Numbered from the stretch's first letter, positions 11,601-22,625 are shown. The stretch: 64,000 nucleotides of DNA from Magicicada septendecula (GCA_034769895.1 CM068372.1:371895258-371959257); one strand, 5' to 3'. Translations and numbers: made by a program. The notes: generated by a model not told the origin, from the letters alone.

Positions 11601-12060
11601 TGTTATTATTATTTATATTTGTGTACAACTATTAATTAATAACAGTTCAAAACGGGGGGAAAATGTTACTGAAAACTGTTATAAGCTCATGTGTATGCAA
11701 TGTGTGTGCTTGCAGTAGAAACAACACTACTCTATTTGCATAACTACTAACAAAGGGTGATTAGCAAGTTTATTAGCAACCTGTAGCGACTCGTAGGCCA
11801 CAAGGTAAATGTAACCATTAACACGCAATGTTCACCAAGAAGTCTAAGAAATACGCATAAATATGGAAAATATACAGACTAAATCTGGAATAAAATGAAT
11901 TGCGGGTAAATTCTGCGTGTGCCAATCTAGTTTGCGTTCAGCCGTAATGTGATTGACCATATGGAACGCTTACGTCATCAAGCTTTTACAGTACTGTACT
12001 CGGTAAATTATACAAGGTAGCCTATGCTCCGAATCAAAATGTTATAATCAAAGCTCCGTG
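11601..12060. other. intergenic, nothing recognised
   Basis: AT-rich, no supported feature. Confidence 0.4.
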
Positions 12061-12061
12061 A

Positions 12062-12257
12062 GCTGCAACGAAGTAAGTAAACTATAGAGCGGCTAAGGCT
12101 TTAACGACCAGCGTCCACACACCCCGTCTCTAACTCATTACTGGGAGTGATTGGCGGACAGCATGCTAATTGTTACAGAGACTGATGTCGGCCTCCGATG
12201 ATGGGATCGAACGTCTGACAGCATAGACTCCAGACCACGGCCTAACAACTCGGCCAA
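12062..12257 (-). mobile_element. tRNA-derived SINE
   Basis: On the minus strand an A-box-like TGGCCGAGTTG (12,246-12,256) is followed about 35 bases later by the B box GTTCGATCCC (12,203-12,212), the layout of a tRNA-derived promoter. The tRNA-like head runs into a non-tRNA body toward about 12,062. The exact end is not defined. Confidence 0.6.
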
Positions 12258-12719
12258 TAATCACTAAGCTGGAAAAAAAATACTTTTGTTTTGTATGATA
12301 ATTTAGTGGAAGTATGTGGTGTATTTAATAGACATTTTACTGTTGATTCCAGATGTAACCTTATTTTTTTTATAACACGTCAGGCGTTTTTACAAATTAA
12401 TTATTTAGTTTTGAGTTTGTACTATACTTATGAGATTTATGGCGAAATTTATGACAGCATAACAGAAGAATAGATACTTATTTACACATTTCATATAAAC
12501 CAGCGTGTGTGACTATGTACGTGTGAAGATACAAATTAAAGAAATACTCAAAAGCCTGTTTTAGTAATTACACAGGATTTATGTTGAACACTTAATTACA
12601 ATTTCATATTGAACATTTTACGTTGAACAAAAACATATAATAAGGTTATAAATGAGAAGATATGAGAAAATATATAAATCCAATTTACTTTTTCCTGTTC
12701 ACTATGCTGTTTTTATTTT

Positions 12720-13590
12720 TTTGAGTTTCTTCTCTGGTGGGTTGAAGTTTCCTTTTCTTGATTTGCACCCCTCAGCAGTACCGTCCCGTCTCTCTGGAGC
12801 AAAAAATATTCGTCTGCCATCATGTTAACATTCCAGCACCCCAGGTATCTCTATTCAGTCTTGGTGGAAACATTCTCCATGTTCTTCGCTGACACCGCCA
12901 AGATTCTCAGGGAAGAAATCGATGTGTGAGTGAAGTTTAACACTCATGTTACAGCCCAATTTCCTAAAATGTTGTAACACGGTTTTTATGATACCTTTGT
13001 AGTTTTGATCTTTTTTGTTGCCCAAGACGTTTATCACAACTTTAAATGAATTCCGAGCTTTTTTTCTGTTGGATTCATAGTATTTTCAGAAGCCTCATCC
13101 TTCATCAATTTTCGCATTCGCTGTCCAACAAAGATTCCTTCTTTTAACTTTTCAGTGTATACTTTTGGAAACTTTGTTAGTAGGTATTGGAAACAGCTGC
13201 TGTCTTTTGCAAGTGCTTTAGTAAACTGTTTCATCAAACCGAGTTTGGTATGAAGAGGTGGTAGAAGAATTTTTCCCGTTGTACAAGTGGTTTGGTTGTA
13301 ATGTAGTTTGAACCCGGTTGGAGATTTTCTCTTTTGAGCCAGTCTGTTACCTTCCAATGTTTGCCCTTTGATCGACTGTCCCATTCACAAAGGAAACATG
13401 GCATTTTTGTATATCCAGATTGCTGACCAAGAAGCATATCAGTCACTTTCAAGTCACCACAAACCACCCAAAAATGCCTTTCGTAGTTAAGTTTTTCAAA
13501 ATAACTGATATTTTCATAAGGCTCTTTGTTTGGCGCTAATAGAAAGCCAGCTGGGTATAACAGGTGCCAACTGACTCCTCTTGCCATAAA
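12720..13590 (-). pseudogene. decayed multicopy ORF of arthropod genomes, function unknown
   Basis: Three overlapping minus-strand frames form one broken protein: 13,587-13,234 (with VCGDLKVTDMLLGQQSGYTK and MPCFLCEWDSRSKGKHW), 13,384-13,034 (ILLPPLHTKLGLMKQFTKAL, LKEGIFVGQRMRKLMKD) and 13,037-12,855 (HFRKLGCNMSVKLHSHIDFF, then EEHGECFHQD). Blocks of this kind recur in many insect genomes as multicopy, transposon-like predicted proteins, but I know of no established function. CxxC and H/W residues in the first block could be a small metal site. At least two frameshifts make it a pseudogene. Confidence 0.7.
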
Positions 13591-13849
13591 ATATTCCTCA
13601 CTTTGCGAAATCTAAATTACCCAGTTTTTAATACTATTTACACACATTTTAATTGCAAAAAAATGTAGGGTATAGAGAAAAATAAAACTGAAATCTGCAA
13701 ATCTGAAATCAGCACAAAAAAGTACTTTGAAACTATCTAAATTTAAATGGTCATCAAAACTCATGCTGCATAGTGTAATGTTTCCAATTATTAAACTATA
13801 TTAGAGTTAGATATTAGACATTTTTCAGCTATAAGAACAATTACGAAAA

Positions 13850-14250
13850 TGCCGATTACACTACTATTTTTTTATAGTAAAATAGAGCAGTTAAATCATA
13901 CAATAAATATTTAAAATTCCAAACATTTGGATTCGTGTTAAAATTTTACTAAATGTGTCATCTGAATTATTTTTTTATATTTTTTCAAATTTTGGATCCG
14001 TTTTTGGGTTTAAGGGCTAAAAATTTTTAAAAAAATTTAACTGGACACTGTATTCAGATTTTGGTTAAAATTCTTTTTAATTTGATACCCCCAGATTCTA
14101 TTTGCGATTTTATTAAAATTTTGACCAACTTTTTTGGTCCTGGCGTTCCAAAATTTTGAAATTTCCAAAACATAACACTAAATTTAGATTTTATAAAAAA
14201 TCCCCTTAATTTGGTAACCCACATGACATTAAAAAAGTAGTTTTCACCGT
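13850..14250 (-). repeat. ~125 bp tandem-repeat element, copy 2
   Basis: Same family and orientation as copy 1. Units carry GTTAAAAT-CTTTTTAATTTGAT and TTATTAAAATTTTGACC-type landmarks. The left flank (13,850-13,930) aligns by eye with 5,080-5,165 (AGAGCA..., ATCATxCAATAAA, CATTxGGATT). The leader with CAGACAGAC seen in copies 1 and 3 is not present, so the right side appears truncated near 14,245. Confidence 0.7.
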
Positions 14251-14259
14251 ACACAGGAA

Positions 14260-14870
14260 TCTTAATGACCTTGTATGTAACGAACAGATCAAACTTTACT
14301 GTAAGTCAAATGTTTACCGACACCTAAATAGCAACAGCGGCGGCAGCGTGTGTTCTTTGTCCGTCCCTTCGACTTCCTCAGCGTCAGTAGGAAATAAACG
14401 CCTAAATTCCGCCTTGATCAATCAAGGCTGAAACCTTCATGTGGACACGTTTCGCTCCCACAGAGAAAAGTGGATCACAAAAAGGTGGCTTACCAGAACG
14501 GCTTTCTGTCTCACTAAATTGTTTAGACTAATACTGCTTGTCCACGATACGAATGTTTGCAGGACCGGCAAATTCACAGTAAGAATTTTCACCGGGCCGG
14601 TTAATCTGCCGCTTCAGCAGACCGTGTTATTAGTTTTGGGATTCAGACGAACTAAGTAATCTTATTGCTTTATATTTTCTCTTTATAAGAATAAGCAGCA
14701 GCTAGGAGATGTTTGGATGCGACCGTTAACAACAAACAGATTTCAATTTGATGCATTTAATACAGTTTTGGAAAAGTTAATAGATAACGAAGAAAAACAT
14801 ATTAATTTTTTTTAGAATGTCGAAAGAATCATTTGAAAATTACTAAAAATTGTATATATCGATTCAAAAC
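14260..14870. other. intergenic with a small hairpin
   Basis: GCCTTGATCAATCAAGGC at about 14,411-14,428 is a short near-perfect palindrome, followed by an ACACGTTTCGC string. The rest is unremarkable. Confidence 0.4.
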
Positions 14871-14879
14871 ATGAAGAGA

Positions 14880-15175
14880 CCAATATCATGGAAAATTGTG
14901 TAAATATATTAGACTAATAATGAACTATGTACAAGTAAAGGATTTAAAAAATTTTCAGCTCGATCTCTTGGCAAATGAGTACATTTCTTTTACCATCAAT
15001 AAAATTATTTTTAATATTTAGGTTAGTCTTGCAATTATATTTAAACATTTACGCTCATATTTTTTTAAATATTACGCTCTGGTTAAGCACACGTCTTTGT
15101 GTGTGGCAGTGGGAAAATTTTGGTAGCTATGTGGGATCTGACTGACTGGCAACACTGCTATTTCGTTACACATTT
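14880..15175 (+). repeat. dispersed repeat family X, copy 1
   Basis: It aligns by eye, in the same orientation, with 56,715-57,062. Shared blocks include ACTAATAATGAACTAT, TAAAATTA..TTTAATATTTA, TTTAAA.TATTACG, TGGTTA(or T)GCTATGTGGGA, and the end block CTGGCAACxCTGCTATTTCGT. No coding capacity or terminal repeats seen. Confidence 0.7.
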
Positions 15176-15179
15176 AGTC

Positions 15180-15905
15180 AGATAGATCTGGTAAATGAGG
15201 TACAAAATATTTTCAGTGTTTCCGATGAACGTAACCGGCAGTTTAAGGCCAGGTATTATTTACTGTCGTCAACCGATTAAAATAAACGTAAATAACTTGA
15301 ACGGAAACAAAGAATTATTTAATTTTATTTATATTTTTAATTTTGTAATATTGTATAAAATAATATTTGCATTTTTAAATAATGTAATATTGAATTATTT
15401 TAGTCGTAATTATGAGTGTAAATTAATAACATAATTCATGTGTTACTCATTTAATACTTTATTTTGTAATAATAAAACTGCACAATTAATATTTATAATG
15501 TAATAATATTAATATACAATAAGTAAAATGTAACGAACTGTAGGACAGACGGCTTAAGATCGTAAACTACAGCCTTATAAGATGGTATAACGTGCTCGCA
15601 TACCATTGGAAGATAATGACTAATCAATTGACATATTCGTTTAGGAATGAACAACCAATCCAATCCATCTAATCTTTTCTATATAATTGGATGTGGTATC
15701 ATATGTAAAGGAACTGATATAACTCGAATATAATAACCGAGAACTACGTCAAAATTGAGAGTTACATTTTTTACTTCCATGTTCCATAAGGAAATAAAAA
15801 TGTAGTACAGAACATGGAACATGGTGATGACGAAAAAAATCGTGTTCGAGATAAGGGCTGATTCTGATTGTACTACCCTCAAAACATGAAGAAAATTCAT
15901 TTTTC
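15180..15905. other. AT-rich intergenic sequence
   Basis: Very AT-rich, with no supported gene. Confidence 0.4.
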
Positions 15906-15908
15906 GAA

Positions 15909-15910
<2 letters not shown>

Positions 15911-15964
<54 letters not shown>
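15911..15964. repeat. (TG)n microsatellite
   Basis: About 54 bases of TG dinucleotide. Confidence 0.97.
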
Positions 15965-15967
<3 letters not shown>

Positions 15968-15970
15968 ATG

Positions 15971-16290
15971 TTTTCTATGGCGAACGATAACTGCCGCAAA
16001 TTCACAGAGAATCAAATAATTTTTTGTACAATACTTCAATTGTAGAGAACTCAAGGTCTATTGATTTTGGCGAAGATCGGTTAAGGGGAAGGGTAGTTTA
16101 CCTGCAACATTTTAAGTACAAGAGTAATTTTTTCTATGACGAACGATAACTGCCGTAAATTCAAACATAATCAAATAATGTTTTGTATATCCGCCTGAGT
16201 TGTAGAGAACTTAAGGCTTATTGATTTTGGTAAAGATCGATTGAGGGGAAGGGGTAGTTTACCTGCAATATTTTATGTTTAAACAAGAGT
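15971..16290. repeat. tandem duplication, ~159 bp unit
   Basis: TTTTCTATGGCGAACGATAA starts at 15,971 and TTTTCTATGACGAACGATAA at about 16,130. Both units continue through ATTGATTTTGG, GAGGGGAAGG-like and TAGTTTACCTGCAA blocks. A second small tandem (TCTATAAATGAAA...GTTGAGGGGGAGGGGG) follows at 16,370-16,450. Confidence 0.85.
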
Positions 16291-16504
16291 AAAGAACTTT
16301 ATTTTGATAAATAAAGTATCCTAAAAAAAGGTTGTAATAATCCACTGTAGAAAGGTAGATGAAATATCTATAAATGAAACGGGTAGTTGAGGGGGAGGGG
16401 GTAATTTTCTATAAATGAAAATTATAGTTGAAGGGGGAGGGGATAATTTTATATATGTGTACTACGTTATCGGTAACAAAGAAGTAGTTTGTTGTTAAAA
16501 TTCC

Positions 16505-16595
16505 TCTTCGGGCTGTTTGGCCGTGGTCCAATGTTTTCTGTAAAACCAGACGTTTCGCCAATGCCATCGACTGTTATCATCAGTGGAAATCGAGT
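16505..16595 (-). ncRNA. partial, decayed hammerhead-like repeat
   Basis: The minus strand has CTGATGA (16,577-16,583) and GAAACGTC (16,549-16,556) in the right order, but the stem II between them does not pair well. Outside, CGGGCTGTTTGGCCGTGGTC (16,509-16,528) is shared with both ends of the foldback element at 19,822-20,109, so this is a single-arm relative of that family. Confidence 0.5.
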
Positions 16596-16731
16596 GCACA
16601 AAAGTGAGGTGGTATACGTTAGTGACCACAAAACTGTGGTTAAGGCTGAAGAAAGAAGTAGAAATAAGTCGTTCCTATGGAAATATTTCAGTTCGAAAAT
16701 GATTTTAAATATAAATCTTAGAACATGGAAG

Positions 16732-17310
16732 TCATGTATGGTCCTCCATACCGATATTTAAATTCCTATCGCACTCTGCAGAGCAACGCCAACGGACTCT
16801 ATTTTGGGCGAAGGCTCTGAACTCTCCAAAGGACTTCCCCTCCTTTTCTGCTTCCACCTCGACAGTTCTCCTCCACGAGATTCTTGGTCTTCCTCGTCGT
16901 CTTCTTCCCTGAGGGTTCCAAAAGAGTCCTCGTCGCTCAACTGCATTTTGGTTCTTCCGCAAGTTATGCCGGATCCACCTCCATTTTCCCTTTTTGATCT
17001 GGGTGGCAGTGGGTTCTTCGTTTGTCCTCCTCCAGAGATATTCATTTGAAACAATGTTTGGCCAGAAAATCTGAAGTATTTTCCTCAGACACCTATTGAT
17101 GAAGACGTGCAGACACTTGGTAATTTCCATTGTCACTTTTCAAGTCTAGCTCCGATACAACAAAACAGCTTTGACACTGGTCTTGAAGATGAGTAGCAGT
17201 TGATATTTCTCTTGATTTCCAAACCACGTAGAATTGTATAAAGGCCGCATTAGCTTTGTGAATTCTTGTTTTAGCATCTGAAACTGCTCCTCCTTCTGAA
17301 ATTAAATTGA
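16732..17310 (-). pseudogene. non-LTR retrotransposon RT C-terminal fragment (F)
   Basis: The open frame 17,136-16,732 contains FINRCLRKILQIFWPNIVSN, KKGKWRWIRHNLRK, NPQGRRRRGRPRISWRRTVE and NRVRWRCSAE, a well-known C-terminal tail of LINE RTs. Upstream, to about 17,310, a shifted frame gives FTKLMRPLYNSTW and a VLLYRS block. The catalytic core is missing and stops interrupt the upper part. Confidence 0.85.
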
Positions 17311-18200
17311 GAAAAAGTAAATAAAAAATTAGTTTTTAAAAATCACTTTTTTTAAAGAAACGCGTGAATCCCCCTTCTGTTTCATACAAATTAAGTAGAC
17401 ATATTTAATTTGTTTCGTTTAATAAGTGGTCCACGTTAAAACCGTAGCACAGCTTTACGGGGGCGATGTTTTATAGGGGGGGGGGACTTCATAAAGGAAT
17501 GAAAATTATTATAATGAAAATAGTGCTGTCTGGAACTGCTATTGCTACTAAATCGCGTTAAGCACCCTATTTAAGTAAATACCAAAGTTAGATAATTACA
17601 CAAGAACACTTGTAAATAGAATTACTACAGTGCTCGTCGGTTTTCCTGTTGTATTCTGCCGGTTCCCAGAAATAATATCCTAAACGTAAGCCCGGTCTGC
17701 CCTGGAGAGCCATAACGACACGGAAACTGGGACAATAATATTGTTTGTTGTAGCATCCGACCAATTCCGACATGGAGGATTATAGTAATAGTAATGTTGT
17801 CCCTGCTCCCTCTATCGTTGTCCCAGTTTAACGAACGAGGGAAGCAAGCTGCATGTTATGTTAGAGATCATGCCTGTCCATAACAAAGCAACCGACTGTG
17901 TACTGATAGTAGTAGGACGCACGATATCTTGTGGCTGTTGCACTAAACTGCTACCGTTGTATATAGCAACGACGTTCTGTGTTACCTAAATTACAAGGCT
18001 GATCAGTCTGTTTGAGCGAAAATCCAAGACGTTGTACAGTAGGCCTACAGTATATGATTTTTGCAAAAAAATTAAAAATTCAATTATTTTTCACGCACAT
18101 TTTTACATTATTAGAATTACTATTATTAGTATCCGACACATTATTATTATTGTTGTTGTTGTTGCTGTTTATTATTATTATTATTATTTTTATTATCCAA
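17311..18200. other. intergenic with an orphan ORF
   Basis: A 61-codon minus-strand frame (17,773-17,588) begins MSELVGCYNKQYYC and is Cys- and Tyr-rich. I do not recognise it and no splice or promoter context supports it. A run of 9-10 G occurs near 17,477. ATT-rich low-complexity sequence is at 18,120-18,200. Confidence 0.35.
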
Positions 18201-18570
18201 TTGAAATATCATAATGTAATGGCCATACGTCAACTACTGTATGGTAGTGAGCCTTGGGTTAGAAAAGCCAAAGATATATCTAGAATACAAGAAGCGGAAA
18301 TGAGGTTGCTGAGGGCTGTAAAGGGTTGTAACAGGAGAGAGATCTTATCAGAAATTACCATATTAGAATGGAGCTAGGCATAGCTGAAAGTTTGAATGAG
18401 AAAATCTCCCGGTACTAAACGGAGTAACGGTTACACGTAGAGAGAATGGATCTGACTAGATTTTCAAGAAGAGCCCTTGACCGTCATCCAAGGGGGAAGA
18501 GAAGTGTGGGATGACTTCCATTGAGACTGGAACAGGCTGCTAGCCTAAACCGTAAACGATAACGTCGATT
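18200..18570 (+). pseudogene. non-LTR RT fragment (G)
   Basis: The frame reads RQLLYGSEPWVRKAKDISRI then EAEMRLLRAVKGCNRREIL, the standard LINE ORF2 thumb/C-terminal region (LLYGSExW and AEMRxLRxVxG). After a stop the GTKRSN...RFPRRAL-like part is broken. The 5' side is truncated in ATT-rich sequence. Confidence 0.8.
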
Positions 18571-18954
18571 ATTATTATTATTGTTTCGTGATGGTCCTGC
18601 TACATTTCTCTATGGGTTTGAGAATTGCTACACTTCATTTATAATACTGCTACGTTGAGATGAAAGACAACACGCTGCAACGCACGAAACTGTTTCAGAC
18701 GCGGCAGAAGTACGTAACGCTGTAAAGTAAAGCAGGAGCCTAGAAGAGAGAGCGGTGCAGTGGAAACCAGCATTTATTTAAAAAAAGCTTGGTCGCAAGG
18801 TCATACAAGTTCAGAAATCATGCCAATCCAATACATAATACATTGCACAAATAATAATCCGTTTATTTCCATGTATCCGTTTATTGGATATTGGTATAAT
18901 AATTCAATCCATTACACATTGTTTTTATTTTATTAGACGTAATAATCATCGTCA

Positions 18955-19165
18955 TCTTCAGCAAGGATTAAACCCAAAATGGTTTGTCCTGGTCCCAAGC
19001 AGATAGATTAGAGCTGGTCACTGCAACGTTTCTTCGGACCGTCCCGCACACCTTTGCGCCCTTTCGGTTTATAATTCCTTACATAATAATAATATTTATT
19101 ATAATCATCATCATCATCAACAACGTCATCGTTGTCGTCACCGTCATCATTCTCCTTCAAGTATA
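18955..19165 (-). pseudogene. LINE 3' tail with GAT repeat (H)
   Basis: The minus strand reads NYKPKGRKGVRDGPKKRCSD, then LGPGQTILGLI ending in an acidic run encoded by GAT repeats. Positions 34,095-34,310 hold a related copy in the same orientation. The GATGAT run is likely the element's 3' tail. Only the last part of the ORF is present. Confidence 0.55.
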
Positions 19166-19224
19166 AGGACCACGGCCTGTTTCGCCGACTGGGCGTGGTA
19201 CAACTAACACCCCAGAGAGAAACC

Positions 19225-19540
19225 AGTCTGCATTTAATCATGAGCTGTCCCTTGTGATGGGGGTCCACGCCTATAACCAAGGCGGCTCACTAACACACTG
19301 GGTGTTGGCTCCGTGTCCAAGCTATTGTCTGGCGATCTGTCCCAGTGCGCGCGTTGGCAAAGGCTCCGGCGACAGTATAGATATCGCGTTGCGTTGTGAT
19401 TGACTAAGCTGCGCTCATCTCAGCCAGACTGTTTTCTGCCTCAACAGTAGGTAGACGGGGATTGGATTGATTCGACCTTGAGCTCAGCCCACGGCACAGC
19501 ATGATCAAAGCAGTGCTCTTCCACTGAGCTTCTCCTGCCG
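19225..19540 (-). mobile_element. tRNA-derived SINE
   Basis: The minus strand starts with AGCTCAGTGGAAGAGC (19,515-19,530), a canonical tRNA A box and D-arm. GGTCGAATCAATCC (19,464-19,477) is a B-box-like element about 40 bases later. The tRNA-unrelated body extends to lower coordinates; its 3' limit near 19,225 is a guess. Confidence 0.6.
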
Positions 19541-19624
19541 TCTTTACAATTGTAATCTTCTACTTCTTCTTCCATCCTGGAGTAGGTGTAGACACCTGTT
19601 CCAGTTTCAGAAGCCCAATATACA

Positions 19625-19805
19625 TTGTGATTTTAAATTTGATCATTGATTATCCCTGAAAACCTTATTTCTGCCGCGGTGAATTTATTTACATCCAGAG
19701 TCCACGACCTTGCACCGTACAGCAGAGTAGGTACCGCCATAACCTCACAAAATTTAATTTTGGTTTCTGGTGTAACTTTATTTTTTAATATTGTCCTAGG
19801 CTTTC
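19625..19805 (-). pseudogene. non-LTR RT fragment (I)
   Basis: The minus strand reads KFCEVMAVPTLLYGARSWTL followed by a decayed AAEIRF block, the RT thumb motif (xVMAVPxLLYGSExW) of insect LINEs. It is very short and broken. Confidence 0.65.
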
Positions 19806-19875
19806 ACGGCCGGTGTCAGTTGTATTTGAAATATCTACCGGGCTGTTTGGCCGCGGTCTAAGGTTTACTTTCAAA

Positions 19876-19920
19876 CCGAACCTTTCAGCAGCACCACTGG
19901 ATGCCATCTTCAGTGGATAT
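19876..19920 (-). ncRNA. decayed hammerhead-like motif (left foldback arm)
   Basis: The minus strand has CTGAAGA, an extra T, GGCATC, then GCTGCT and GAAAGG. The change of the conserved GAAAC to GAAAG destroys the ACGT stem III strand, and one stem II pair is lost. Confidence 0.5.
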
Positions 19921-20007
19921 TCGAGTCAACCTAACGCGGGATGTCGTAAGTCAGCCTTCATCACAGTACTGTGGGCCTGACGGACGACACCCCGTGTTAG
20001 GTAGACT

Positions 20008-20064
20008 CGAATATCCACTGAAGATGGCAGCCAGTGGTGCTGCTGAAACGTTTGGTTTGAAAGT
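20008..20064 (+). ncRNA. candidate minimal hammerhead ribozyme 5
   Basis: CTGAAGA at 20,018-20,024, extra T (20,025), stem II GGCAGC (20,026-20,031) paired with GCTGCT (20,039-20,044) including one G-U, GAA (20,045-20,047), self-complementary ACGT (20,048-20,051), and T20,052 as the cleavage-site base (a permitted H). Stem I is CCA before the box with TGG after the site, and CGAA/TTTG may extend it. Activity is inferred from layout only. Confidence 0.6.
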
Positions 20065-20109
20065 AAACCTTAGACCACGGCCAAACAGCCCGGCAGATAT
20101 TTCAAATAC

Positions 20110-21675
20110 TTTGCTTTTTAATGTTCTTTGATTAATGTCCCACACAAATGGAGCTAAATTTACTCAACTTGTTCTCCACATCTCTGACTAGACTCCACAA
20201 AATATTACGTCTCAAGTACTGGATGGAAATCCGATACCCGCTCCAAACAGTAGTCGTCTATCGCAGCTTTCGTTCGTACTGGATAACAGTCACAGAATGC
20301 CATCACTTCAGTTTTCAGCAGAGAAATTATGTTATCACTCTTGGCTCATTCGGTGCAGTTGAAAAAAAAAAAATACCAACAAAATGTTTTTACAAATTTT
20401 AGTTTTTTGAAGACAAGCTGACTATGTCGAATGTTACGCGATATTTGCAGTGATAGTTACGCGATATCATAAGCAACAGTTTGTAAAAAGGCATTTAAAA
20501 ATCTGTATAACGGTTTAGTGAGTCAATTGTTTTAAAGCATTTTAATTAGTATTTTATTTTGACGGCTCATGTCACAGCGCCCTGTGCCTGCTAACACAGA
20601 AAGCTAAAATATCATTTTTGATGTTTTTTCGTAAATTACTATTTCAAATTGTTGTAGTTAGGCATAAACCAACATCTACGAGTGTAGATTTCATAGTCCC
20701 GTGTACGATTTCTCAAGAAACTTGCATTTTGTTCTATGAGAATAAAACACTCTTGAAATAAATGTGCGTACATACCGACAGTAATGTGTCAATATATATG
20801 TATCGATTTCATACAAAACCTCGGTGTCAAACACATGGTATAGGCGTAACGTATCGTCTAATAAAATTCAACGGCGGCCCCGCTTTCCGATAGAATCAAT
20901 AATGCGACCACTGCGGACTACTTTCGATGAATCGATATCAACACATTTAATGTGCTCCTCAAACCGCCGCCGACGTTATCGGGGCAATATTAATGGTCGC
21001 GGCACTGAGATTGCATGCTAACGCTGTTATTCCAATTTTATCGATTCTTTGGCTTTTGTTTACATACCACGTTTCGCAGAGGCGAGCAAAATTAAATTAT
21101 TAAAAAGAATTGTATTAACAGTGTGTTTTTGTACCAGACATATCCACGATTCTGACCGAAGATATGCTTTAGGCCTATACATGTAGTTTGCCATTTGAGT
21201 GATTTTTAATTCAAAAACATAGGCTATAACAAAAAGCGTACTAGTGTAATAACAATAGAGACCAAAGACACTGATGCCTCATTCACATATTTCAAAACAT
21301 TCGTTTTCAAAGAAAGTTTGAATGTAAAAAGTTGTAAATAACGGTTGACTTTCTATGCCGCCGTCAAGAAATTTAGGCAACGTTGTCTGTTTGGAGCTTC
21401 GCCACGAACATTCTTCCGCGCGAGACTAAAACAGAGTATGATGACGTTTTACAGTAAAAGTGTTCAACGAAAAGTGCATCAGTAAAGAAAAGAAATAAAT
21501 AGGCTACTTCCATAAGATCAGCTTATCTGTTCTTGTTCCGTAAGACTGACATCTTCAACTTCCTTGCCTGTAGTGAGTTTCCAAACAGTCTCGATGTCAT
21601 GCGGTCGCTTGTCAGTTTCTCGCAGTCAGAAGAGTCTCAGCGTTTCGCCGAACATTACCGTTCAATGTAATTACG
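20110..21675. other. intergenic, nothing recognised
   Basis: No gene supported. A locally CpG-rich patch lies at 20,860-21,020. Confidence 0.4.
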
Positions 21676-21680
21676 GTCGG

Positions 21681-21707
21681 ACCTAACCTAACCTAACCTA
21701 ACCTAAC
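21681..21707. repeat. interstitial (CCTAA)5 telomere-type repeat
   Basis: Five head-to-tail CCTAA units, the complement of the insect telomere unit TTAGG. It is short and internal, so not a chromosome end; such runs can arise at repaired breaks. Confidence 0.85.
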
Positions 21708-21709
21708 TA

Positions 21710-22385
21710 AATATGACCAAATCTAAAATAAGTGTGTTCTTATTTAAAGTTTAATTAAAACATAGCCTATATAAGATTTTTTGAAAGCAAGTTTCTAAAA
21801 AAACAAACAAACAGACGACTAATAAACTGGTGACTTGAATAAAGATTTGACAATAATTTATTATACTTCAACATTTCGCACTTTTTGAGATGAAAACTCT
21901 TTAATTAAGTCATCAAAGTCTAAGTCTTTAAAGAGTTCAGTGTTAGCAACAACACTAGCTAAACTAGTAAACTAATAAATGTCAACGAAACAACACGCTG
22001 CCCACCACACAAAGCTAAAAACCTTCTGTACATTCTAAACAAAATAAAAACATAACCTCAAATCGCAAACCGTTCAGTCACAACGCATACAAGCAAGGGT
22101 GGTACTACGGTCGTGTAAATTAGGGGGCAATATAGCGTACGTTCAAAATTCGCGTGCGCAGATTAGTTTCCAAGGTGGCAACGTTAAAAATAACCACGCA
22201 ATATTTAAATAAGAACTGTCTTGCATTTTTATTATTAACAAATATTGATCATTTAATTTCAAAAAGTCATATTTAAATAAATCAAAGTACCTCCTACTTT
22301 TATAAAAATACTTCTGTTAAAAAAAATATATACTTATCTGTAGCTTGTGACTCCCTCTGAGACCACGGCCTAGTGGTAATCCTGC
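21710..22385. other. AT-rich intergenic sequence
   Basis: Nothing firm. CGGCCTAGTGGTAATCC near 22,366 resembles a tRNA A box, but no B box stands at a normal distance. Confidence 0.35.
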
Positions 22386-22439
22386 ACTGGTTGTGCTTTC
22401 TTCTTCTGTCCAGCGGACTTACAGGGTAAGTAGCGGTCC

Positions 22440-22625
22440 TTATTTTTATATTGTTTTGCTACAGTTGTGTTTAACTTTGGACGTGGTGGTGGTTTATTGT
22501 TTTGACGGTTCACGCTTGTTAGTGAACGAATCTCGGGTAGGCTTTAATGTACTAGTTTATCTTATACGTGAAATCGACAACAAATTGTCTACTGGTCGAA
22601 ACGTTGTGTGGGTTTTATAATTCCA
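22440..22625 (+). repeat. repeat end with GGTCGAAACGTTGTG
   Basis: The 3' half of a GAAACGT-family sequence: TGGTCGAAACGTTGTGTGG at about 22,591. It keeps GAA, ACGT and a U at the cleavage position, but a CTGANGA box with a stem II is not found upstream, so it is at best a degenerate hammerhead. Confidence 0.4.

Larger units (their letters stand above)
19822..20109. mobile_element. foldback element with 119 bp inverted arms
   Basis: The left arm (19,822-19,940) and right arm (19,991-20,109) are inverted copies around a ~50 bp spacer. Outer blocks are GTATTTGAAATATCT and CCGGGCTGTTTGGCC. The right arm carries an intact hammerhead-like core on the plus strand; the left arm has the equivalent on the minus strand with GAAAGG in place of GAAACG. 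The outer sequence recurs at 16,509. No coding capacity. Confidence 0.85.

Noticed and set aside
22360..22385. tRNA gene at GGCCTAGTGGTAATCC
   Set aside because: An A box alone; no B box at tRNA distance and no cloverleaf could be drawn.
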